This document shows, piece after piece, positions 17,270 to 25,270 of a DNA stretch of 64,000 nucleotides. Under the pieces are notes generated by a model, which worked only from the letters and a program-made list of their open reading frames with translations, was not told the DNA's origin and ran no database searches. The translations under genes and the position numbers were made by a program. This stretch comes from Erwinia sp039023475 (GTDB lineage Bacteria; Pseudomonadota; Gammaproteobacteria; Enterobacterales; Enterobacteriaceae), in the NCBI RefSeq assembly GCF_039023475.1, contig NZ_JBCHVB010000005.1, forward strand, positions 1 through 64,000, read 5' to 3'. Within the stretch, counting starts at the first letter, position 1, and every line of letters starts with the position of its first letter.

Positions 17270-19165
17270 ATGAAATTTAAAGATTTTGCAGAAGAAGAGA
17301 AACTGTTCGTCCGGCGAACGCTGGTGGCTTTTGGGGTTGTCCTGGCCGGTTTTGTGACGCTGGTCGTTCACCTCTGGCACGTGCAGGTAGAGGAACACAG
17401 CTACTATCAGACCCGTTCTGACCAGAATGACATCAAAACGGTGCCGATCGCTCCGACGCGGGGAATTATTTACGACCGCAACGGCATTGCGCTGGTGAAA
17501 AATATCACCTGGCACGACATTGAAGTGATGCCCTATAAAATCCACGATATGGATGCGCTGGTGCAACGGCTCACTCCCATCGTCAATCTTTCCCCCGACG
17601 ATATCGAAACGTTCAGGCACACGCTCCGCTCTGCCAGCCGCTACAGACCCGTGGTGCTGAAAAACGAACTGAGCGAGGAAGAAGTCGCCCGCTTTTCCGT
17701 CAGCCAGTTCCGTTTTCCGGGCGTGGCCATCAACAGCTATAAAGATCGCCAGTACCCTTATGGGGCAGAACTGGCCCATGTGGTGGGCTACGTCTCCAAA
17801 ATTAACGACCGCGACTATGAGCGGCTTGAGAAGGCGGGCATCAGTGAAAACTACGCGGCCAGCCATAATATCGGCAAACAGGGTATTGAGGCCTACTACG
17901 AGTCGGTGCTTCATGGCAAAACCGGCTACCGGGAAGTTGAGGTGGATAACCATGGCCGCGTGGTCCGGGTGCTGAAAGAAGTCCCGCCTGTCGCCGGGAA
18001 AAATATCTACCTGACCCTCGATCTTCACCTACAGCAGTATGTGGAACAACAGCTGACGGGACAGCGCGCCGCGGTCATTATCGAAAACCCGCGCGATGGC
18101 GAAGTGCTGGCGATGGTCTCCAGCCCCAGCTACGATCCCAATCCTTTCGTCAAAGGCATCAGCTATAAAGCCTATAAGACGCTGCTGGCCAACAAAGACC
18201 TGCCGCTGATCAATCGCGTCACCCAGGGCCTTTATCCGCCCGCCTCCACCGTCAAACCCTATATGGCGATGTCGGCGCTGCTTTCTCACGTCATTACGCC
18301 ACAAACCACCTTTTACGGCGCGCCGACCTGGACCCTGCCCGGCACCCACCGCCGCTACCGTGACTGGAAAAAATCGGGCCACGGTATGCTTGATGTTACC
18401 CGTGCGATTGAAGAGTCGGCGGATACGTTCTTTTACCAGGTGGCGTTTATGATGGGCATTGACCGCATTCACTCGCTGCTCAGCAAGTTCGGCTACGGCA
18501 GATCGACCGGCATCGATCTGAATGAAGAATATGATGGCCTGATGCCGAGCCGTGAGTGGAAGCGGAAGGTGCATAAAAAAAGCTGGTATCAGGGCGATAC
18601 CGTCGCCGTGGGAATCGGTCAGGGCTACTGGCTTGCCACGCCAATCCAGATGCTTAAGGCGCTCAACACGTTAATTAATAACGGACGTGCCATCCAGCCC
18701 CACCTGCTGTATGAGCAGAAAAAAGGCAGGCATATCTCCTCCTGGAAACCAACGTTGCCGCCTGAACAGGTAGGCGATCCAAAATCGCCTCACTGGGCGC
18801 TGGTTCGCCGTGCAATGTTCGGCATGGCCAACGAGCCTAACGGCACTGGCTATAAGTACTTTCATACTGCGCCTTACGGCATTGCGGCAAAAAGCGGCAC
18901 CTCACAGGTCTTCGGCCTGAAGCAGAATGAAATTTACAATGCGAAAAACATCCCGGTTCGCCTGCGCGATCATGTGCTTTATACCGCGTTTGCCCCCTTT
19001 AACAACCCGAAAATCTCCATGGCAATTATTCTGGAAAACGGTGGCCTTAATGGCGTCACCGCCGCGCCGGTAGTCCGGAATATTCTGGATCATATTTTTC
19101 TGCCGCCGGACGAGGCACCCATGGCGGTCACCGCCGATCCGGACAGCAACCGCACCGCCCGTTAG
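17270..19165 (+). CDS. Penicillin-binding protein 2 paralogue (class B transpeptidase)
   Basis: This 631-residue protein aligns over its length with E. coli PBP2 (MrdA). It has an N-terminal membrane anchor (about 20-40), the pedestal domain with PIAPTRGIIYDRNGI, and a transpeptidase domain with the SxxK serine S326 (STVK), ESADTFFYQ supplying the second motif, and KSGTS at 541. It crosslinks peptidoglycan in the periplasm during side-wall growth. The usual mrdA neighbours (rlmH, rodA) are absent, so this is probably a second copy comparable to the extra PBP2 of Salmonella (PBP2SAL). That comparison is from memory. No ribosome binding site is obvious upstream of the ATG. Confidence 0.85.
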   Translation: MKFKDFAEEEKLFVRRTLVAFGVVLAGFVTLVVHLWHVQVEEHSYYQTRSDQNDIKTVPIAPTRGIIYDRNGIALVKNITWHDIEVMPYKIHDMDALVQRLTPIVNLSPDDIETFRHTLRSASRYRPVVLKNELSEEEVARFSVSQFRFPGVAINSYKDRQYPYGAELAHVVGYVSKINDRDYERLEKAGISENYAASHNIGKQGIEAYYESVLHGKTGYREVEVDNHGRVVRVLKEVPPVAGKNIYLTLDLHLQQYVEQQLTGQRAAVIIENPRDGEVLAMVSSPSYDPNPFVKGISYKAYKTLLANKDLPLINRVTQGLYPPASTVKPYMAMSALLSHVITPQTTFYGAPTWTLPGTHRRYRDWKKSGHGMLDVTRAIEESADTFFYQVAFMMGIDRIHSLLSKFGYGRSTGIDLNEEYDGLMPSREWKRKVHKKSWYQGDTVAVGIGQGYWLATPIQMLKALNTLINNGRAIQPHLLYEQKKGRHISSWKPTLPPEQVGDPKSPHWALVRRAMFGMANEPNGTGYKYFHTAPYGIAAKSGTSQVFGLKQNEIYNAKNIPVRLRDHVLYTAFAPFNNPKISMAIILENGGLNGVTAAPVVRNILDHIFLPPDEAPMAVTADPDSNRTAR

Positions 19166-19176
19166 TCCGGAGCCAG

Positions 19177-19196
19177 CGCCGTTGACGTAAACGGCG
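19177..19196 (+). terminator. Hairpin after the PBP2 paralogue
   Basis: CGCCGTT and AACGGCG form a perfect seven-pair stem with a six-base loop, 11 bases after the stop codon. Only a weak T-rich tail follows (TTAAAGTCTTTG), so termination efficiency is uncertain. Confidence 0.35.
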
Positions 19197-19300
19197 TTAA
19201 AGTCTTTGACTGTTCCTGCCGATACCAGCCAGCGAGGTAGTGTTTAAACTTCGCCGGGGCCGGTCTTACTGGCTACTGACTCGTTCACGCTGGAAGGGAC

Positions 19301-21487
19301 ATGAATAACGAAAACAGCTCTGCGGCCAGGTTACGACGCCATTTTGCGTATAACGTGCTTGCTCCCATGCTGGCGGTGGTGCTGTTCGCCTTTCTCAGCT
19401 GCGGGTTTACCGCTTGGTGGGTTACCACCCTGAGTAATGCCAAAGCAGAGGAGAAACAGCAGCAGGTTATTCAAAATATCTTTGCTCAGCATCTTGCCGA
19501 CTATCTGCGCCAGCATCGTAACCTGTTAACCTGGCCGGATCTGTCAGCGCAGCTCGCCAGCCCCACGGGCCGCGACACCTTTGCCAGCTGGCTTGTCCGC
19601 CTCGCCGGCGATAATGAGGTCTATCTGCTGGATGCGGCTAACCAGCCGCTTTCTGCCTGGCATGATGGCAAAATGGTGGCGTCAGAACGCTTTAGCGAGA
19701 TCGGCAGCTTACTTTATCCCTGGCTGGCTCAGCTTGACGCCCTGCAAGGCCCGGCGCCTTTTACCGGGGATTTCATCCGCCTGAACGATCGCGTTGCCGA
19801 GGTGGCTGTCGGCACGTTGCCCAACAGCGACGGGCACCGGCTGGTTTTTATTCGCTATCTTCACTACAGCTTTATCAACTTTCTTGAACACCGCGGCGTG
19901 GTCAGTAACTTCCGCTTTATCGCTGATAGCGCCGGCGGGACCGACAGAACGGGGTTCCTGCTTAAGTCGGGGCTGAATATTCCCGTCAGCTACGTCTCCT
20001 GGCAGCCGATGCGGCCGGGCAGTCAGATGCTGAAAGTGACCGCCCCGCTGGTCACCCTCGCCATGCTCGCCATTCTGGTAATGTGCATTCTGGTCAGCCG
20101 CCGCCTCTGGCACGCGTCGCGGAACCTTGCAGATACCGTGCGGCGGCTTAAGAGCAGCGAAGCGCATGCCAGACAGCTGGCGCAGCAGGATTCGCTCACC
20201 GGACTGCCCAACCGCTCAGCCATGGCGAGCCGGCTGGCCGGAAGGCTGAGGCAGCTTTCAGACGGCGACGCGGGATTTGCCCTGCTGGTGCTGAACCTTG
20301 ACCGCTTTAAAATGATTAACGATACCTACGGCCACCATACCGGCGATGCGCTGATTATCGAGGTAAGCCAGCGGCTCTCCATGCTGCTGGAGGAGGGCGA
20401 CTGTGTCGGGCGGCTGGGGGGAGATGAGTTTGTGCTGATGGTCAGCGGCATAAGCAGCGAAGCGCAGATCGCCCACTTTTGTCAGCGAATCATCGCCCTG
20501 CTGATGACCCCGGTAACGCTGATGGGCAACTCCTTCTGGGCGGGCGTCAGCATCGGCGTGGCGCTGGCTCCTCTGCACGGCAGGGAGAAGCTGGAGCTGA
20601 TGCGGATGGCGGATATTGCGCTCTGTGCGGCCAAGTCCGACGGCCGGGGCCGCTACCGGATGTACTCTCCCATGCTGGGCCAGGCCATTCAGAAACGCCA
20701 GCTGCTGGCGGAAGAGCTGCGCCTGGCGCTGGATAACGCCAGCGGGCTGGCGCTCTGGTATCAGCCCATCATGGATATCAGCGGTAAAAATATGCTCGGC
20801 ATTGAGGCGCTGCTGCGCTGGACGCATGCGGACTGGGGAGCGATCTCCCCCGCGGACTTTATTCCGATAGCGGAAGAAACCAGCCTGATCGTGCCGCTTG
20901 GCGACTGGGTGATCGACCAGGCCTGCGGCATGGCCCGGCGCTGTCCCGATCTGTTCCTGTCGCTGAACGTCTCGCCGCTGCAATTTCTGGCCGGTAATTT
21001 CATCGATAAGCTGAGCGCAACGGTCCGGCAGCATGGGGTTAATCCCCGACAACTGGAACTGGAGATCACCGAAGGCGTGCTGATGGAAGATCAGCAATAT
21101 GCGCTGGAAACCATCCAGACATTACGCAAAGCGGGCTTCCGCATCGCGCTTGATGACTTCGGCACCGGCTACTCCAGCCTCAGCTATCTGATGCAGTTTC
21201 CCGTCGATACGCTCAAAATAGACCGCTGCTTCACGCAGCTACTGGGCATTCAGGAACAGGCAGATACCATTGTGGAATCGGTGATCAAACTGGGTCACTC
21301 GCTGGGGCTGTCGGTGACGGCGGAAGGCGTGGAAACCGAAGCGCAGCGGCTGGCGCTGGCCAGGGTGCATTGCGACAAGCTACAGGGCTTTCTGCTCAGC
21401 CGGCCCCAGCCGGAAGAAGCGCTGCTGGCGGCCCGACGCCAGCAGCCGCCCGCCATCCACCCGGTGCTGCCTCTGACAGCGGAATAA
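19301..21487 (+). CDS. Membrane GGDEF-EAL cyclic-di-GMP enzyme with periplasmic sensor domain
   Basis: The 728-residue protein has a membrane helix near residues 20-42, a periplasmic region of about 200 residues (probably a CHASE4-type sensor), a second helix near 250-268, then GGDEF and EAL domains. The cyclase signature GGDEF (373-377) and the phosphodiesterase motif EAL (502-504, in GIEALLRW) are both intact, as is DDFGTGYSS. The inhibitory RxxD site that normally precedes GGDEF by five residues reads EEGD, so product inhibition is probably lost. It is a stand-alone gene; which activity dominates cannot be told from sequence. Confidence 0.9.
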   Translation: MNNENSSAARLRRHFAYNVLAPMLAVVLFAFLSCGFTAWWVTTLSNAKAEEKQQQVIQNIFAQHLADYLRQHRNLLTWPDLSAQLASPTGRDTFASWLVRLAGDNEVYLLDAANQPLSAWHDGKMVASERFSEIGSLLYPWLAQLDALQGPAPFTGDFIRLNDRVAEVAVGTLPNSDGHRLVFIRYLHYSFINFLEHRGVVSNFRFIADSAGGTDRTGFLLKSGLNIPVSYVSWQPMRPGSQMLKVTAPLVTLAMLAILVMCILVSRRLWHASRNLADTVRRLKSSEAHARQLAQQDSLTGLPNRSAMASRLAGRLRQLSDGDAGFALLVLNLDRFKMINDTYGHHTGDALIIEVSQRLSMLLEEGDCVGRLGGDEFVLMVSGISSEAQIAHFCQRIIALLMTPVTLMGNSFWAGVSIGVALAPLHGREKLELMRMADIALCAAKSDGRGRYRMYSPMLGQAIQKRQLLAEELRLALDNASGLALWYQPIMDISGKNMLGIEALLRWTHADWGAISPADFIPIAEETSLIVPLGDWVIDQACGMARRCPDLFLSLNVSPLQFLAGNFIDKLSATVRQHGVNPRQLELEITEGVLMEDQQYALETIQTLRKAGFRIALDDFGTGYSSLSYLMQFPVDTLKIDRCFTQLLGIQEQADTIVESVIKLGHSLGLSVTAEGVETEAQRLALARVHCDKLQGFLLSRPQPEEALLAARRQQPPAIHPVLPLTAE

Positions 21488-21593
21488 ACCGCGACGCCCT
21501 GATGCATGACGCCAGCGGGGCCACCGGATGCTGAATGGCAAAAAGCGCCGTCAGGCAGAATGCGTATCGCGCCGCCTGAGTCCCTATTCGCGG

Positions 21594-22373
21594 CTAGCGA
21601 CGCAGAACAACCTGCGGCGCGCCAGCCTCACTATGATGATGAACATGCAGGTCGGCCTGATACCAGCGGCTGAGTGTCTCTTCCCTTATCACCTCATCCG
21701 GCGTCCCTCTGGCGACCAGACGGCCCTGATGCAGCAGTAAGATTTTGTCTGACCAGAGCGAAGCGAGGTTAAGATCGTGCAGCACGCAGCAGACCGAGAG
21801 CTGCCCCTGCCGCGTAAGCCGGTGCAGCAGGCGCAGCGCATGTTGCTGATGATAGAGATCCAGCGCGGAGGTCGGTTCGTCCAGAAACAGCCAGCCGCGC
21901 GGCCCGTCAGAATGCCAGAGCTGGGCCAGCGCCCGCGCCAGCTGAACCCGCTGCTGCTCGCCGCCGGAAAGCGAGCGGAAGTCGCGCCGGGCCAGGCTGT
22001 CGCTGCCGGTCAGCCGCATCACCTCATCGATAATCTGCCGGTTTGCCGCGCCGGGCCAGGGTGCCCGCCCCATCGCCACCACATCCCTGACCGGCAGCCT
22101 GAACTCCACCTGACTTTTCTGACGCATCACGGCCCGCGTCCGCGCCAGCCGCTCACGTGACCACGAGTCGATGGCCTGCCCGGCCAGCTGGCAACTTCCC
22201 TCATCGGGCGTCAGATAGCCGGTCAACAGCCGTAAGAGGGTCGATTTCCCGGCGCCGTTGGGGCCGATAAGCGACACCATCTCCCCGGCGGCGAGCGTCA
22301 GCGAAACCTCCCCGATCAGGCGGCGTTCTCCGGCATGATAAACAAGACGATCGGCCTGCAAAATATCACGCAT
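21594..22373 (-). CDS. hmuV: Heme ABC transporter ATPase HmuV
   Basis: HmuV (259 residues) is the ATPase of the inner-membrane heme importer. Walker A (GPNGAGKSTLL), the ABC signature (LSGGEQQRVQLARAL) and Walker B (WLFLDEPTSALD) are all intact. It overlaps hmuU by eight bases and is the last gene of the heme operon. Confidence 0.94.
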   Translation of the reverse strand: MRDILQADRLVYHAGERRLIGEVSLTLAAGEMVSLIGPNGAGKSTLLRLLTGYLTPDEGSCQLAGQAIDSWSRERLARTRAVMRQKSQVEFRLPVRDVVAMGRAPWPGAANRQIIDEVMRLTGSDSLARRDFRSLSGGEQQRVQLARALAQLWHSDGPRGWLFLDEPTSALDLYHQQHALRLLHRLTRQGQLSVCCVLHDLNLASLWSDKILLLHQGRLVARGTPDEVIREETLSRWYQADLHVHHHSEAGAPQVVLRR

Positions 22374-23367
22374 AGTGTCCCTCCTGACGGCGCAGTATCA
22401 GCCACAGAAACCAGGGCGCGCCCAGCAGGCTGGTCAGGAGCCCGACCGGCATCTCGGCAGGCGCCACCAGCGTCCGGGCCAGCGTATCGGCCACCAGCAT
22501 CAGAATTGCGCCCGCCAGCGCCGATCCGGGCAGCAACCAGCAGTGATTACTGCCCATGCACATCCGCATCAGGTGCGGCACCACCAGACCTACAAAGCCG
22601 ATAACCCCGCTCACCGCCACGGCAGCGGCCACCACCAGCGCGCTGAGCAGCAGCAGTATCCGCTGCGTGCGCCTCACCTCCACGCCGAGATAGTGCGCCT
22701 CCTCTTCACCGAGTTGCAGTAGATTAAGCCGCTGCGCCTGCCGCTGGATCGCCAGCATCGCCGGGAGGATCAGCGTGGCGCTCGCCAGCACCGTAGACCA
22801 CTGCGCCTGGCCCAGCGATCCCATGCCCCACAGCGAAAGCTGACGAAGCTGCTGGTCGTTGCTGATCCATGACATCACGCCGACGGCGGCGCCGCAGACG
22901 GCATTAATCGCAATGCCGGCCAGCAGCAGCCGGGAGAGCGAGGTTCCGCCGCGCCGGCTGAGGGTAAAGATGACCAGGGTGACGCCCAGGCTGCCGGCAA
23001 AGGCGGCCAGCATCGGCCACCACAGCGCAAGCACGGCGGGCAGCGTCAGCGGCACCAGGATCGACAGCGCGACCATCAGCATTGCACCGCTGCTGATGCC
23101 CAGCAGGCCGGGATCGGCCAGCGGATTGCGGAACAATCCCTGCATGACCACGCCCGAGAGCGCCAGCGCGGAGCCTACCAGTACCGCCAGCAGCACTCTG
23201 GGCAGGCGGATATTCCACCAGATTTGTCCAATAAAGCTCTCTGAACCGGCCTGCCAGACCGCGGGCAATGAGAGGCGCATCGCGCCCACGTTGGCGGCAA
23301 GCAGCACGAGGGCCGCCATCAGCAGCAGCATCAGCAGCAGGCCGCGCTGTACCGTCATCCATTTCAT
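22366..23367 (-). CDS. hmuU: Heme ABC transporter permease HmuU
   Basis: HmuU (333 residues) is a BtuC/FecCD-type permease with about nine to ten membrane helices. The family pattern PLADPGLLGISSGA and the ATPase-contact region near GFVGLVVPHLMRM are present. It forms the heme channel with HmuV and receives heme from HmuT. Its start overlaps hmuT by four bases. Confidence 0.94.
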   Translation of the reverse strand: MKWMTVQRGLLLMLLLMAALVLLAANVGAMRLSLPAVWQAGSESFIGQIWWNIRLPRVLLAVLVGSALALSGVVMQGLFRNPLADPGLLGISSGAMLMVALSILVPLTLPAVLALWWPMLAAFAGSLGVTLVIFTLSRRGGTSLSRLLLAGIAINAVCGAAVGVMSWISNDQQLRQLSLWGMGSLGQAQWSTVLASATLILPAMLAIQRQAQRLNLLQLGEEEAHYLGVEVRRTQRILLLLSALVVAAAVAVSGVIGFVGLVVPHLMRMCMGSNHCWLLPGSALAGAILMLVADTLARTLVAPAEMPVGLLTSLLGAPWFLWLILRRQEGHYA

Positions 23368-24191
23368 CGGCGAATGGCCTCCGCCGCTTTACGCAGCCGG
23401 GCAATGGCGGCGGGCGTTTCCAGACCAAATCCCAGCAGCGCCATTTCATCAATGACCAACAGGTTATGCTGCCTGGCGGCGGGCGTCAGCGCCAGGCCCG
23501 GCAGGGACCAGAGCTGCTCTTCTGCGCCCATCGCCCGCAGGCCATCGCGGCCAATGACCACCAGCTGCGGCGCGCTGGCGACGATGCCTTCCTGCGTCAG
23601 CGGCTGGTAACGGGGCACCGCGGCCAGCGCGTTAACCAGACCGGCGCTGCGGATTGCGCCATCGGCCGCCGTACCGCTCCCTGCGCCCATCGCCTTCATC
23701 CCGGTGTGATTGAGGATAAACAGCACTTTTACCGGCAAGGGCGTCTTTTTCAGCCCGGCAATCTGCTTTTCCAGCTTCAGGCTGAGCGCCCTGCCCTCCT
23801 CTTCCCGGTGCAGCGCCTGGGCGACGGCGCGGATTTTGTCAGGAATAACGCTCAGCTCAGGCTTGCCGGTCAGGGTCACCACCTTTACTCCCGCCTTTTC
23901 CACCTGCGTGAGCGCCAGAGAGGGCTTCGCCAGCTCGCTGGCAAGCACCAGCGTGGGCCGCATCGCCAGGATCCCTTCGGCATTCAGCTGACGCATATAG
24001 CCCACGTCCGGCAGTTTGGTCGCCAGCGCAGGCCTGAGGCTGGTGCTGTCGCGAGCCACCAGGTTCTGCTGCGCGCCCAGCGCGTAAACGATCTCCGTGA
24101 TATCGCCGCCGATGGTGACCACCCGCTCCTCAGCCAGCAGGGAAAAGGGCAGGGCGAGCAGCGCAATCAGCGCGATCGGCCAGGCTCTCAT
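23364..24191 (-). CDS. hmuT: Periplasmic heme-binding protein HmuT
   Basis: HmuT (275 residues) begins with a signal peptide (about 1-20, ending SLLAEE) and has the two-lobed FepB/BtuF-type fold of metal-chelate binding proteins (VVTIGGDITEIVYALG near the start). It carries heme from the outer-membrane receptor to HmuUV. Its ends overlap the neighbouring genes by four bases on each side, showing tight coupling. Confidence 0.93.
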   Translation of the reverse strand: MRAWPIALIALLALPFSLLAEERVVTIGGDITEIVYALGAQQNLVARDSTSLRPALATKLPDVGYMRQLNAEGILAMRPTLVLASELAKPSLALTQVEKAGVKVVTLTGKPELSVIPDKIRAVAQALHREEEGRALSLKLEKQIAGLKKTPLPVKVLFILNHTGMKAMGAGSGTAADGAIRSAGLVNALAAVPRYQPLTQEGIVASAPQLVVIGRDGLRAMGAEEQLWSLPGLALTPAARQHNLLVIDEMALLGFGLETPAAIARLRKAAEAIRR

Positions 24192-25225
24192 ACGGCGGCT
24201 CCTTCACCTGCCACCGCCGCCAGCTGTTCACGCCAGCGGGTCTGCTCCGGCACGCCTTCCGTACGCTGACCATAAAGCTGCGCAATCTGCGTACCATCGG
24301 CGGCAAACAGTTCGAGGCTGGTCACCATGCCGTTAGCGGTCTGCTTACGGGTGATCCAGCTTTCGGCAATACCGCTTTCCAGCAGGTGAAGGGTAAACGT
24401 TGGCGTAAAAATATTGAGCCAGCTATCCACCGGCATCAGCTTTTCCACCCCGCCGGTAAAAATCTGCACGCAGCCACGGTTACCAATAAAAATCATGATC
24501 TTATTGCTATCTGCCTGCGCCATCGTCAGCACTTCCCTCAGCGCGCTGTTATCCACCTGCCTTGCCAGATCCTCCGGGACGGCGCGAAACGCCTGCTGAC
24601 GTGAGACGTTATGACGCTTCAGCAGACCAAAGAACTGATGCACGTCGGTCATCGCCCGCCACTCCTGCTCAATCAGGGCGCGATCTGGCTGGGCCTCCCA
24701 TTCCGTCGGTTCTGCCGGTACGATCTTCAGCTCGGGTGCGGCGGGCAATCTGAACGCCGCGATCAGCGCCCGCCAGGCTTCCCTGTCCGACTGGGGCGTG
24801 GCGTAGATTTTCAGCACCGCGTCGCCGTGCGCGTCGAAAATCTGGATACTCTGGCGTTCACCGCGTTCGCTTTGCTCGTTCAGCGCAAAGACGCTTCGCC
24901 ACTGGCTGGGGAAAATACGCTGGTCGAGCGCCCCCGGATTCAGGATCACGCCAGCGTGATCGCCCAGGTGAAGATTTTCGTAACGGCCCACCTGCTCATG
25001 AACCGCCCAGGCGTTACGGGTGATCGACCTGGTTTCACCGATGGCCTCAAGCCGGGTCAGTAAGGCGCGGAAATCAGGCTTCAGCGCCACCGCATCATCA
25101 AGGGTGCGCGCCTGGGTCAGTTCCGCTTCGCTGACCGACAGCATCTCTGCCAGATCGCGGGCATATTTTTTGGGATGTTCGCTTTTTAACGCCTGGTATT
25201 GCTGCAAAAGTGTGGTGATGTTCAT
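24188..25225 (-). CDS. hmuS: Heme-degrading/heme-handling protein HmuS
   Basis: HmuS (345 residues) is a cytoplasmic member of the HemS/ChuS family, binding imported heme and in some relatives degrading it to release iron. The protein shows the internal duplication of the family (two related halves with WAVHEQVGRYENLHLG in the first and CVQIFTGGVEKL in the second). AGGAG at good spacing precedes its ATG. It lies 45 bases after hmuR and overlaps hmuT. Confidence 0.93.
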   Translation of the reverse strand: MNITTLLQQYQALKSEHPKKYARDLAEMLSVSEAELTQARTLDDAVALKPDFRALLTRLEAIGETRSITRNAWAVHEQVGRYENLHLGDHAGVILNPGALDQRIFPSQWRSVFALNEQSERGERQSIQIFDAHGDAVLKIYATPQSDREAWRALIAAFRLPAAPELKIVPAEPTEWEAQPDRALIEQEWRAMTDVHQFFGLLKRHNVSRQQAFRAVPEDLARQVDNSALREVLTMAQADSNKIMIFIGNRGCVQIFTGGVEKLMPVDSWLNIFTPTFTLHLLESGIAESWITRKQTANGMVTSLELFAADGTQIAQLYGQRTEGVPEQTRWREQLAAVAGEGAAV

Positions 25226-25270
25226 TGGCTCTCCTGGAGGCCCTGCGCTTGCAGGGCAACATGATGTTGA

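Noticed and set aside
17141..18028. Minus-strand open frame (295 codons) opposite the PBP2 paralogue.
   Set aside because: It is complementary to a gene with intact catalytic motifs and has no family resemblance.
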